Below, piece by piece: positions 1-7,804 of a stretch of DNA of 16,013 nt. The position numbers and the translations under genes were made by a program. Source of the stretch: an uncultured Eubacteriales bacterium (lineage in GTDB: Bacteria > Bacillota > Clostridia > Oscillospirales > Acutalibacteraceae); the NCBI GenBank assembly GCA_910584745.1, contig CAJUDG010000021.1:1-16013 (forward strand), read 5' to 3'. Each line of letters opens with the position of its first letter. The stretch's first letter is position 1. The notes under the pieces are model-generated. The model was not told where the DNA came from, made no database searches, and worked only from the letters and a program-made list of their open reading frames with translations.

Positions 1-55
1 GATCACTCGCGGCGCTTCTGGCCATTCTCATGGTCGCCACGATGATCCCGAGCGC
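1..55 (+). repeat. Left copy of 55-bp perfect terminal inverted repeat (signal-peptide coding)
   Basis: The first 55 bases are an exact reverse complement of the last 55 bases of the window. Identity stops at base 56 (t here, c in the partner), where the two genes begin to diverge. The repeat encodes the hydrophobic core and end of a signal peptide (SLAALLAILMVATMIPSA) in both SLH genes. It probably continues upstream outside the window, because the coding frame is open to the very first codon and the start codon is missing. Confidence 0.95.
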
Positions 56-3000
56 TTTTGCTGCCGAGGGTGACCCGGTCCATCAGGACCTGAAGATCAC
101 CGTTGACACCTACAGCGCCACTCAGACAGAGAACGGCGATTATACCGTTACCGTCTGGGACTCCAACGACGTCACCATCAACTGGGCCGACATTCCGGGC
201 ACCACGGTGACACTGGTGACCGGGGGCAAGAACCCCGGCGTCAGGCTGGGCCTTCCCCAGACGCTCTTCCTGGCGGAGAACGCCAACATCGAGGGCGAGG
301 ACGTCTACTCCGTCACCCTGATGGAAAAGGTGGGCAGCGCGGCTGAGGTTCCTCACAAGCTGACCATCACCGTGGAGAGCACCATCCCCGACTGGAACGC
401 CGATCTGGGCGCCGTGCGCGTGGACAACACCAGCGGCGAGTATGACATCGGCTATCTGACCGGCGATAAGCTGGCGGGCTATGACATTAAGAAAAAGGGC
501 ACTAAGATGGAGGCCCACGCCATCAAGGGCGAGGTCGACAACAGTGCCGAGACCGTCACCATCACCCTGCCTTTCGGCATGACTCCTAAACAGGCGGGCT
601 TTGGCAATGGTGACATAAGCAATACCAGGGCCAAGGCAGTTTTTGCCGCGAAGTCTGTTCATGCGAAGGTCGAAGTCGTTAATGACACGACAAATGACCG
701 CGTCTCCGGCGTGAAAGTTACCGCCATGGACGGCACCGTGAAGAACTTCTCCGTTGTCTACAAGCAGGAGCAGATCTTCGAGAGCTTTACCGGCGAGACC
801 AACCTGAGCGACCTGGAGAAAGTTCCGGCCAGCGGCCTCAGCCAGCTGGACGTTGAGCTGACCGCAGCGAGCAAGGACCTTCAAAATGCGACCCCCTGGG
901 TCCCCGTGTTCACCAGCACCGCCAACGTGCAGCGCATTATGGGCACCAGCGGTTCCGCTCTGGACGCTGCGGCGACGAATCCTAACTTAAACTACGATAA
1001 CAGTGGCACTGATGGCCGTGGCGAATTTTTTGTGGATAATGCCAGTGCTACCCCTGGGAATAACAGCACTGCCGCCAGCTTCCTCAAGCTCATCACCAGC
1101 GGCCATGCCAGCTGGACACTGAACGCTGGCGACACGGACGTTGTCTACCTCCTGGTCCGCACCAAGGCCAACCCCCTGGGCGCGTTCCTGCAGGTCAACC
1201 TGAAGGCTGTGGCTCCCGCCCCTGCCAAGGCGTATATCAATGAGGTGCAGACCGAGGACACTCAGAGCGTCTGCGATATCGACAAGGACACCCGGAATAT
1301 CACCCTGACCGTGGACGACCGGTACTCCTTCAGGATCGGCGCCACTCCCGACAATACTGAGCTGACCGACCCGGCCGCCAAGATGACCCTGCATATCAAC
1401 ACCAGCGCCAATTCTACCATTGATCTGCCCCAGCTTCCTGGTACGAACGCCGACAATGGCGATGGCAAATGGTGGGAAGATGGTGGCAACAGCGCCAAAA
1501 CACATCACATCATCAAGGGCGTCATGGGCAAGAGCGGTTCCGTGCTTGTGCGCGTTTGGTCCGCTGACAAGACCTACATCGATTACACCATCAACTTCGT
1601 TGCTGCCACCAGCGAGAGCCTGGGCCTGAAGCAGATCGAGCTCCGCAAGGCTGACGGCACTCATATCCAGTCCGCTGTTGTGGACTCCGACGATAAGCAC
1701 ACCTTCTATCTGAAGGTTCCCTATGAGTATCATGCGGGCAAGGCTGTAACTGCCGATGTTGCCTCTCCCCTCACTGACTGCCAGCTTCTGGTCTTCCCTG
1801 ATCCGGGCGCGGTTGTAAAGCCCGGCAGCGAGGCCGAAGGTCAAACTCTTGGCGCTGCATTTGAGAACGCCATCACGACCATGGGGGCTGTTTGGAAAGA
1901 GGCATATACAAATAATGCTGCTAGCGCAGATGCTGCTTCGGACTTCCAGGACACTCTCTACCTGACCGTCACCAACGGTGACAACCAGAATAAGGAAGTC
2001 TACCAGCTCATTCTCCAGCGCGAGAAGCCTCTGGAGATCGCTGAGATTACCGACGTTAAGGCCGACAAGGCCCTGGATGACGACTACATCTTCTCCGTTG
2101 CTTCTACTCTGGGTACCCAGGTTGGCAACACAAAGGACATTGGCCAGGCTTACGCCGGTGCCATCGATCAGGACGGCAACAAGCTGGACGCCGAAGTTGA
2201 CGAGACCGCCAAGACTATAAAGGTCCAGGTCCCCTATGACTGGGACAACGATACGGATACCCTGTATCTGACCGGTTTAACCAGGGCGGGTTATAGTTTC
2301 CATCGTGTGTCGAATACAGTTAATGCTGGTGGGACTATTAGTTATGCAAGCAAGCTGAATAGCAGCGTCAGCAGTTTCGTACTTGACACTATTGAGCAGG
2401 AAGATCAGACTAATAAGTTGGGTTCCGCTGGCGACCCCTGGATGGTGGGCTTCACCAATCTTACCACCAATCCGAATGCCACGAGGGCTGAGAACATTAT
2501 TTACGTTTTCAGCGAGAAGGATAGATTCCCCAATGTCGATGCTGCTGCGATCACCCCCGCCGCAGGCGACATCGCTGAAAAAGCCACTAAGGCCTACAAG
2601 GTCTACATCGAGAAGGTCGGCGCAGCCAACATCGGCAACGCTCTGAACAACGTGTCCGCTACCGGCGCCACCGCCAGCTTCAACAGCAACCTGGGCTTGA
2701 TCAGCGTGACCGTGCCCGGCAGCTACAACTGGACTTCTTACCGCGCTGACAGCAGCAAGGACTTCAAGCTGACCTTCAGCACCTCTGAGGGCGCGCTGGT
2801 CATCGATAAGAAGAAGTATGATGACAATGTGAATGTTTCCGGCTATAAGACTGGTTTCAGTACCGGCGCACTGACTGCTACCGATGGTAAGTACATCGAA
2901 GTCATGACCGGTGTAGCTGATAATGCTGCGGCCAAGGCTGACGCCAAGGTCTATCTGAACCAGCTCAACGAGTACTACGACATCAACGACGCCACCTTCT

Positions 3001-4097
3001 TCGTGAAGAACGGCGAGCTGTACACCTATGACGAGCTCAGCGGCAAGGAGACCCAGGTCACTGGTCTGGGCGAGAAGTTCACCAACTCCAACTGGGGCAA
3101 GATCAAGACCAAGCAGGCCGAGATCCGCGTCTACAGAGAGGACCAGAGCTCATTCCGCAACTACCGCCTCGACCTGAAGGTGGGCGAGCCCAGCAGCGCT
3201 AAGGACATCACCTCCCTGAAGGTGGGCGACGTCACCGCTGCTAAGAACGGCAGCAGCTTCACCGCTAACCTGCCCGAGGAGGCCGAGAAGGAGCAGGCCC
3301 TGACCATCGAGGCCTCTCCCCTGGCGGCGGTCATGGTCAACGACGAGCCCTATCAGGCCGACCGCAAGATCGACGTTAGCAAGGAAGTCACCATCGTTGT
3401 CACCGCTGAGGATGGCAGCAAGAGCACTTACACTCTGACCACCACCTTCGGCGGCACCGTGACTCCTCCCGACCCGGATAAGAAGCCTTCCGACAACTAC
3501 ACCGACATCCCCTCCGGGACCATCGGCGAGTACGTCAAGAAGGGCATCGACCTGGGCATCATGATCGGTTCCGGCAACAAGTTCCTGCCTGACAACAAGA
3601 TCACCCGCCGCGACTTCGCTCTGATGGTGGCCCGCGCCGACGTTATGGCTAAGGATCCCTCCATCAAGACCGCTGAGGCCGCCCAGGCTGAGCTGCTCAA
3701 GCAGTACAGTGGCACGCCTAAGTTCGACGATACCAAGAAGCTGACCGACATCTACAATGCTGCAATCGAGTATTGCAACAAGAAGGATATCATCAGCGGC
3801 AAGCCCGGCAACAAGTTCGACCCCGCCGGCAATGTCACACGTCTTGAGACCGCCCGCATGATCTCCGGCTGGGCCGAGGTCACTGACGAGTCCAAGACCA
3901 CCAATGTCAACAACATCAAGGATTGGAACAAGATAAATTGGGGCAAGCAGTACGTGAACTCTGTTTACGCTGCCGGGCTCATGAGCGGCTACGGAGACGC
4001 TTCCAACAGCTCCTTCCGTCCCGCCCAGAACCTGACCCGTGCCGAGGCTGCCAGAGTTATTGTCAGCACCTTCGAGAAGAAGACCGGCGCTAACTGA
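3..4097 (+). CDS. SLH-domain S-layer-type surface protein A (5' partial)
   Basis: This is a large secreted cell-wall protein, about 1364 residues visible. The frame is open from base 3. Residues before the Met at base 30 (SLAALLAIL) form the hydrophobic core of a signal peptide ending near PSAFAA, so that Met is internal and the true start lies outside the window. Numbering from that Met, residues about 20-1050 are beta-rich, Ser/Thr/Asn/Asp-rich sequence with repeated VPY- and ITLPF-type strands, resembling chains of cadherin-like beta-sandwich modules. One clearer module covers about 1056-1142. Three SLH motifs fill 1153-1355, with the TRAE-like signatures ITRRDFA, VTRLETA and LTRAEAA. SLH triplets bind secondary cell-wall polymer in Gram-positive bacteria. 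Several internal patches are more AT-rich than the rest, for example 2281-2400. The gene is paralogous to the convergent gene at the far end of the window. The specific function (structural S-layer, adhesin or other) is unknown. Confidence 0.93.
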   Translation, partial: SLAALLAILMVATMIPSAFAAEGDPVHQDLKITVDTYSATQTENGDYTVTVWDSNDVTINWADIPGTTVTLVTGGKNPGVRLGLPQTLFLAENANIEGEDVYSVTLMEKVGSAAEVPHKLTITVESTIPDWNADLGAVRVDNTSGEYDIGYLTGDKLAGYDIKKKGTKMEAHAIKGEVDNSAETVTITLPFGMTPKQAGFGNGDISNTRAKAVFAAKSVHAKVEVVNDTTNDRVSGVKVTAMDGTVKNFSVVYKQEQIFESFTGETNLSDLEKVPASGLSQLDVELTAASKDLQNATPWVPVFTSTANVQRIMGTSGSALDAAATNPNLNYDNSGTDGRGEFFVDNASATPGNNSTAASFLKLITSGHASWTLNAGDTDVVYLLVRTKANPLGAFLQVNLKAVAPAPAKAYINEVQTEDTQSVCDIDKDTRNITLTVDDRYSFRIGATPDNTELTDPAAKMTLHINTSANSTIDLPQLPGTNADNGDGKWWEDGGNSAKTHHIIKGVMGKSGSVLVRVWSADKTYIDYTINFVAATSESLGLKQIELRKADGTHIQSAVVDSDDKHTFYLKVPYEYHAGKAVTADVASPLTDCQLLVFPDPGAVVKPGSEAEGQTLGAAFENAITTMGAVWKEAYTNNAASADAASDFQDTLYLTVTNGDNQNKEVYQLILQREKPLEIAEITDVKADKALDDDYIFSVASTLGTQVGNTKDIGQAYAGAIDQDGNKLDAEVDETAKTIKVQVPYDWDNDTDTLYLTGLTRAGYSFHRVSNTVNAGGTISYASKLNSSVSSFVLDTIEQEDQTNKLGSAGDPWMVGFTNLTTNPNATRAENIIYVFSEKDRFPNVDAAAITPAAGDIAEKATKAYKVYIEKVGAANIGNALNNVSATGATASFNSNLGLISVTVPGSYNWTSYRADSSKDFKLTFSTSEGALVIDKKKYDDNVNVSGYKTGFSTGALTATDGKYIEVMTGVADNAAAKADAKVYLNQLNEYYDINDATFFVKNGELYTYDELSGKETQVTGLGEKFTNSNWGKIKTKQAEIRVYREDQSSFRNYRLDLKVGEPSSAKDITSLKVGDVTAAKNGSSFTANLPEEAEKEQALTIEASPLAAVMVNDEPYQADRKIDVSKEVTIVVTAEDGSKSTYTLTTTFGGTVTPPDPDKKPSDNYTDIPSGTIGEYVKKGIDLGIMIGSGNKFLPDNKITRRDFALMVARADVMAKDPSIKTAEAAQAELLKQYSGTPKFDDTKKLTDIYNAAIEYCNKKDIISGKPGNKFDPAGNVTRLETARMISGWAEVTDESKTTNVNNIKDWNKINWGKQYVNSVYAAGLMSGYGDASNSSFRPAQNLTRAEAARVIVSTFEKKTGAN

Positions 4098-4177
4098 GGT
4101 TTCAACTCACCTAAGTTTTATGATTACCCCATAAAGGCGAAGGGGGCGGATGTTTCCGCCCTCTTTGCTTTTGGTTT
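4098..4177 (+). repeat. 80-bp 3' flank repeat, left copy
   Basis: This segment starts at the first base after the TGA stop of SLH gene A. It is the inverted copy of 11411-11490, with 78 of 80 bases identical; the differences are at 4115 and 4152. Identity is lost immediately on both sides. It contains a small dyad (TTTATG at 4117-4122, CATAAA at 4130-4135, 7-base loop) and then the rho-independent terminator. Confidence 0.93.
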
Positions 4178-4178
4178 T
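4137..4178 (+). terminator. Rho-independent terminator of SLH gene A
   Basis: A long G+C-rich hairpin has its left arm at 4137-4150, a 3-base loop at 4151-4153 and its right arm at 4154-4168. It is followed by the T-rich tract ttttggtttt (4169-4178). It lies 40 bases after the stop codon. Read on the opposite strand the hairpin is followed only by ctttat, so it would be a weaker terminator for the converging - strand gene. Confidence 0.88.
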
Positions 4179-4222
4179 ATACAATGTCTCTTGGTCAATC
4201 GGTTTCAAAAGCTGATTTGGTG

Positions 4223-4534
4223 TTACAGAATGGCATACTCAACCGGGACCAGCTCTTCAATATCACCTCCGGGATCCTGCTTCATCATGTTCAGCTCTGT
4301 GAAGCCGAACACCTCGGGTCTGCCGGAGCTGGACTCAGAGGAGCTCAGGGATACATAGTACACCACGCGGTTAAGAAGTATGTGCCCGTCGTCAAAGACG
4401 TCCTCGTTGTAAGAGTAAGTACCGGCGAGATCTTCTTCGGTTTTGGGCGCGGCGCCGGGCCTGGCGTGGTCGCTAAACCATGACAAGTAGCGCTGATAGA
4501 CCCATGCAAATGTACATCCGTTCAAATTATTCAT
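4223..4534 (-). CDS. Hypothetical protein, 103 residues, unknown function
   Basis: This short acidic protein starts MNNLNGCTFAWVYQRYLSWF and ends in PVEYAIL. I do not recognise its family. There is no signal peptide or membrane segment. The N-terminal 30 residues are aromatic-rich, and the middle carries a Ser-rich stretch (SLSSSESSSG). The ATG at 4534 was chosen because a strong AGGAGGT ribosome binding site lies 7 bases upstream. A longer reading from TTG at 4615 has no such site. The gene is the last one on the - strand and converges on SLH gene A, with about 45 bases between its stop codon and that gene's terminator. A TATAAT element upstream suggests it can be transcribed separately from araD. 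Confidence 0.72.
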   Translation of the reverse strand: MNNLNGCTFAWVYQRYLSWFSDHARPGAAPKTEEDLAGTYSYNEDVFDDGHILLNRVVYYVSLSSSESSSGRPEVFGFTELNMMKQDPGGDIEELVPVEYAIL

Positions 4535-4540
4535 TACCTT

Positions 4541-4547
4541 ACCTCCT
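4541..4547 (-). promoter_or_regulatory. Shine-Dalgarno site fixing the start of the 103-residue gene
   Basis: On the - strand this reads AGGAGGT, with 7 bases between AGGAGG and the ATG at 4534. It decides the start in favour of this ATG over the upstream TTG. Confidence 0.8.
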
Positions 4548-4599
4548 GGAAACATAGTGGTATAGATCTTGATCGGAGCCTTCTGAAACAGCTTACCGG

Positions 4600-4615
4600 T
4601 TGGAGAAAGCTCCAA
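4600..4615 (-). other. Short perfect hairpin in the leader of the 103-residue gene
   Basis: On the - strand TTGGAG, loop CTTT, CTCCAA forms a 6-bp stem between the likely promoter and the ribosome binding site. It has no following T-tract, so it is not a classical terminator. Its function is unknown and it may be fortuitous. Confidence 0.3.
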
Positions 4616-4632
4616 ATACGCGATACAACGAC

Positions 4633-4638
4633 ATTATA
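4633..4638 (-). promoter_or_regulatory. Probable -10 box for the 103-residue gene
   Basis: A perfect TATAAT on the - strand sits in an AT-rich stretch (about 4618-4700) between araD and the 103-residue gene. It is preceded by only a weak -35 (TTATTT at 17-bp spacing). It would give a leader of about 90 bases. The gap from the araD stop to this gene (222 bases) and the AT-rich composition support an independent promoter. Confidence 0.45.
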
Positions 4639-4756
4639 CCACAAAAAGGTAAAGTAAATAATCTTGACCGGAATTATAACCGCTATTTTGAAAATATTTT
4701 CATTGGAAAAGCCTCCAGACCCCGCAGCCTGAACGCATCTATTTTTTACTAACGCA

Positions 4757-5464
4757 TCAGCTCTGCCCGTAATAGGCGTTTGCACCGTGCTTGCGAAGGT
4801 AATGCTTGTCCAAAAGCTCCTGCTGCATTCTGCCGGGCGCTGGACCTCCGTCGGCGGACCCCAGCATCATGGCGTGCCAGTCCATAAATGCAACCTCCTC
4901 CATAACCACCGCATTATGCACGGCCTCCAGCGGGCTGCCGCCCCAGGCAAAGGGGCCGTGGCTATGCACAAGCACCGCTGGGATGCTCATGGGATCGGTG
5001 CCGTTAAATGTTTCGACTATCACATTCCCTGTCTCAAGCTCGTACTCCCCGCCGATCTCCTCCGCCGTCATCCTGCGCGTGCAGGGGATGTCCCCATAGA
5101 AGTAATCACCCTGGGTGGTGCCCATGGCCGGGATGGGCCTTCCGGCCTGGGCAAACGTTGTGGCCCAGCGGCTGTGGGTGTGCACTATTCCTCCCACAGC
5201 CGGAAATGCCCGGTAAAGCGCAAGATGGGTATCAGTGTCGCTGGAGGGCTTCCACTTTCCTTCTATCCGCTTTCCGGTCTTCAGGTCCACCACCACCATA
5301 TCGTCAGGGCTCATGCCCTCATACTCCACGCCGGAGGGTTTTATCACCATCAGGCCCCTCTCCCGGTCGACCCCAGACACATTGCCCCAGGTGAAGGTTA
5401 CAAGGCCATGCTTGGGCAGCAGAAGATTTGCCTGACATACGAGGCTTTTCAGTTCATCCAACAT
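4757..5464 (-). CDS. araD: L-ribulose-5-phosphate 4-epimerase
   Basis: This class II aldolase-family enzyme interconverts L-ribulose-5-phosphate and D-xylulose-5-phosphate, the last step of bacterial arabinose catabolism before the pentose phosphate pathway. It is 235 residues, close to E. coli AraD (231). Zinc ligands are visible as His95 and His97 (VHTHSRW) and His169 (VHSHGPFAWG). Asp76 and Asp120 (TTQGDYFYG) correspond to the E. coli catalytic positions of the same numbers. The C-terminal ANAYYGQ holds the expected tyrosine. The start at 5464 has a good AGGAGG site, and only 14 bases separate it from the GH127 stop, so the two are co-transcribed. It acts in the cytoplasm on arabinose released by the upstream arabinofuranosidases. 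AraA and AraB are not in the window and must be encoded elsewhere. No clear terminator follows. Confidence 0.96.
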   Translation of the reverse strand: MLDELKSLVCQANLLLPKHGLVTFTWGNVSGVDRERGLMVIKPSGVEYEGMSPDDMVVVDLKTGKRIEGKWKPSSDTDTHLALYRAFPAVGGIVHTHSRWATTFAQAGRPIPAMGTTQGDYFYGDIPCTRRMTAEEIGGEYELETGNVIVETFNGTDPMSIPAVLVHSHGPFAWGGSPLEAVHNAVVMEEVAFMDWHAMMLGSADGGPAPGRMQQELLDKHYLRKHGANAYYGQS

Positions 5465-5478
5465 GATTTCTTCCTCCT

Positions 5479-7521
5479 TTACACCCTGACCCAGACGCTC
5501 ATCTCTCCCTCGCCCCGGTTGGCCCAGGCATAGTAGGGGATAAACTTCAGAGTTGCGGGGATTTCCTTGGCCGGGGCATAGTCATTATAAAGAGGAGTGC
5601 CCTCTTCCGGCAGTTCCCGCCGGAAACCCTTAAGCTCCAAAGAGACCATTTTCTGCCCGCCAATCTCAATCGGACTTATGCTCGCTTCACTGACTGCCCC
5701 TGCGTCAAGCCGCAGCAGATGCAGGTTTTCTCCGTTGTCGGCCTGCTCCATACAGTAGCAGATGGGTCCACAGGTGACAGCAACCCGTCCAATATCCTCT
5801 CTGACCCTTGGATCGGCCGCGTTCAGCCGCACCTCCATTGGGAAGTTCAGCTCTACCCGGTCTCCTTCCTTCCAGGTGCCGGTGAAATACACATAGCCGT
5901 CCTTCTCTGTGCGCTCCATACCCTCCGGACCAGTAACAGAAGGATTCTTGCACCAGCCAGGCAGGCGGAAGGCCAGGGTGCATCTGGCCGGAGCGTCTGC
6001 GTGAACAGACATGACCGCCCGACTCTCCCAAGGCATCGCACTCTCGAGAATAACCCGCAGTTCCGTTCCATCCACTTTTTTCGTCACCTCGCTGCCCATA
6101 TACAAGTGGGTAAACAGGGCGTCCTCACGCTCGGTAAAGGCATAGGCCGCAGCGGAACTGGCTATCCGCGCGATATTAGGCGGGCAGCAGGCGCAGCCGA
6201 ACCATTTCTGCCGCACGGTCTCCACATGGCCCAGCCGGCTGTCCGCCTTACACGCAGCAGGGGAGACCTCCAGCGGATTCACGTAAAAGAAACTTTTTCC
6301 GTCCAGGGCCATGCCGGCCACCACAGTGTTGTACATCGCAAGCTCCATCACGTCCGCATACTCGGCCATGGGTTCGCTCTCCAGCATACGCCGGGCGAAA
6401 AACGCCAGGGAAATGGCCGCGCAGGTCTCGGAGTAGGCGGTGTCGTTGGGCAGGTCATAGGGGTAAGAGAAAGCTTCTCCAACGGCCGTGCCGCCGATGC
6501 CGCCGGTGATATAGAGCTTCTTTTTGACGATATTATCCCATAGCCGCTTGCAGGCAGAGAACAGCTCCTCATCATCGGTTATCCTGGCAACGTCAGCCAT
6601 GCCGGAGTATAAGTATCCCGCGCGGACTGCGTGGCCCACGGCCTCGTCCTGTTCCCGCACGGGCTTATGGGCCTGATAGTAGGCGTAGGGCGCGGAGTCG
6701 TTTTCGGGCTCATGCCTGCCCTCGTCCCGGGCGCGGCGCTTCTCCTCCTGCAGGAAGTAGTTGGGCGATGTGCCCCGCTGGTCCAGGAAAAAGCTGGCGA
6801 GGTCCAGATATTTCTGCTCCCCGGTGGCCTCATACAGCCGCGCCAGGGCCATCTCCGCTATCTCGTGTCCGGGATAGCCCTTGCATTTTCCCTCTTCGGG
6901 CCCAAAGCACTGCCCGACATAGTCGGCGTACCGGCGGGCGGCTCCAAGCAGCTTGTCCTTGCCAGTGGCCTGATAGTAGGCCACTGCGCTTTCGACCAGA
7001 TGTCCCAGACAGTACAGCTCGTGGTGGTCCTTTAGATTTGTAAACGCTCCGTCCATGCCGTTCAGAATATAATAGGTGTCCAGATATCCGCTCTCATGCT
7101 GGGCCGCGCAGATAACGTCTATAGCGCCGTCCACCGTAGCCTCCAGCTCCGGGTCCGGGTGGCAGGAGAGGGAATAGGCGGCCGCCTCCACCCACTTGTA
7201 AAAGTCCGAGTCCTGGAAAACAAAGCCGTAGAACTTGTCAGGATCCGGGTGCTCCTTGTCCTCAGGCAGGGTCTGAAAGCCCCGGAAGGTATAGCCGGGC
7301 TCGGTGAAGCCGGGCTGTGCCTTTCGCTCCATGAGCCTTGCGGCGGCCCGGAAGTTGTGCATACAGAAGCTGGGCTCGGCCCCGGGGACGCGGTCGTTCA
7401 GGGCTTCCCACTGATAGGGGATGACCTCCCGGCGTACGGTCTCCTGGACGGTCCCCCAGAACGGGTCGTTGACCTTTACCCTGCGTATATCTATAGGAGT
7501 GCTGAATTTTTTGTTATCCAT
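5479..7521 (-). CDS. GH127 beta-L-arabinofuranosidase
   Basis: This glycoside hydrolase family 127 (DUF1680) enzyme cleaves terminal beta-1,2-linked L-arabinofuranose, as found on hydroxyproline-rich plant glycoproteins. The characterised relative is Bifidobacterium longum HypBA1. Counting from the Met at 7521, the protein has 680 residues. All HypBA1 active-site residues are recognisable: acid/base Glu349 (VGEAFSYP), zinc ligands Glu365 and Cys367 (YSETCA), and Cys445-Cys446 (FGCACCPPN), the first of the pair being the nucleophile. The N-terminal part is the (alpha/alpha) barrel and the last ~200 residues are beta-rich. There is no signal peptide, so the enzyme is cytoplasmic. An upstream in-frame ATG at 7539 would add six residues, but GAGG lies 6 bases before 7521 and the upstream ATG has no well-placed site. 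The gene is in an operon with GH51 and araD. Confidence 0.95.
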   Translation of the reverse strand: MDNKKFSTPIDIRRVKVNDPFWGTVQETVRREVIPYQWEALNDRVPGAEPSFCMHNFRAAARLMERKAQPGFTEPGYTFRGFQTLPEDKEHPDPDKFYGFVFQDSDFYKWVEAAAYSLSCHPDPELEATVDGAIDVICAAQHESGYLDTYYILNGMDGAFTNLKDHHELYCLGHLVESAVAYYQATGKDKLLGAARRYADYVGQCFGPEEGKCKGYPGHEIAEMALARLYEATGEQKYLDLASFFLDQRGTSPNYFLQEEKRRARDEGRHEPENDSAPYAYYQAHKPVREQDEAVGHAVRAGYLYSGMADVARITDDEELFSACKRLWDNIVKKKLYITGGIGGTAVGEAFSYPYDLPNDTAYSETCAAISLAFFARRMLESEPMAEYADVMELAMYNTVVAGMALDGKSFFYVNPLEVSPAACKADSRLGHVETVRQKWFGCACCPPNIARIASSAAAYAFTEREDALFTHLYMGSEVTKKVDGTELRVILESAMPWESRAVMSVHADAPARCTLAFRLPGWCKNPSVTGPEGMERTEKDGYVYFTGTWKEGDRVELNFPMEVRLNAADPRVREDIGRVAVTCGPICYCMEQADNGENLHLLRLDAGAVSEASISPIEIGGQKMVSLELKGFRRELPEEGTPLYNDYAPAKEIPATLKFIPYYAWANRGEGEMSVWVRV

Positions 7522-7527
7522 GTCATA

Positions 7528-7531
7528 CCTC
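7528..7531 (-). promoter_or_regulatory. Shine-Dalgarno core that favours the 7521 start of GH127
   Basis: GAGG on the - strand is 6 bases from the ATG at 7521. It lies inside the six-codon extension that would result from using the ATG at 7539, so the shorter start is preferred. Confidence 0.55.
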
Positions 7532-7546
7532 GATTTCATAATGTGT

Positions 7547-7804
7547 TTATTTTTCCTGCTGCCAGCGGCCCCTGGGACAGGCCATCAGCCTTTTAGCGGC
7601 CCGCACCTCGGCAAAGCACCCGCACTGGGTACACATGCCGTTTTGCAGGTCCGCACATTCCCGGCATACCTCCAGCCGCCGGGCATACTCGCCGGGGCCT
7701 GCTTTCTGCTCCTCCGGGAGATTCTCTATGTACTGATAGATGGACTTAAAATATTCGCCGTCCAGCTCTTGCAAAAGACAGCGCTTACAGCGGGACTCTC
7801 TCAT
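7547..7804 (-). CDS. Small 8-cysteine protein, DUF6171-like
   Basis: The protein has 85 residues with eight cysteines at 6, 9, 47, 50, 58, 61, 63 and 76, arranged as CxxC, CxxC, CxxCxC and a final CP. The segment MCTQCGCFAEVRAAKRLMAC resembles short cysteine-rich Firmicutes proteins grouped as DUF6171; this assignment is from memory of the pattern. The spacing suggests bound zinc or another metal, and no catalytic role is known. Its ATG overlaps the GH51 stop as ATGA (4 bases) and there is no strong ribosome binding site, so translation is probably coupled to GH51. GH127 follows 25 bases after its stop. The placement inside an arabinose operon, just before an enzyme with a Cys3Glu zinc site, is notable, but a link is only a guess. 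Confidence 0.82.
   Translation of the reverse strand: MRESRCKRCLLQELDGEYFKSIYQYIENLPEEQKAGPGEYARRLEVCRECADLQNGMCTQCGCFAEVRAAKRLMACPRGRWQQEK

Noticed and set aside
1..4. GATC at both window ends as a cloning (Sau3AI-type) boundary
   Set aside because: The two ends are identical for 55 bases, so the shared GATC follows from the repeat and needs no restriction-site explanation.
30..32. ATG at 30 (and the mirror ATG at 15984) as true starts of the SLH genes
   Set aside because: The frame is open upstream and the preceding codons encode the hydrophobic core of the signal peptide; starting here would leave only half a signal sequence.
4686..4700. gaaaatattttc palindrome downstream of araD as a terminator
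   Set aside because: The stem is all A/T apart from the end pairs and has no T-tract, so it is unlikely to terminate; araD may read through into the next gene.
4732..4758. Direct repeat aacgcatc (4732-4739 and 4751-4758) at the araD stop, as an insertion footprint
   Set aside because: It is only 8 bases, one copy overlaps the stop codon, and nothing resembling an inserted element lies between or beside the copies.
5719..6543. 274-codon open frame on the + strand opposite GH127
   Set aside because: The - strand carries the complete GH127 active site here; this frame has no domain signal.
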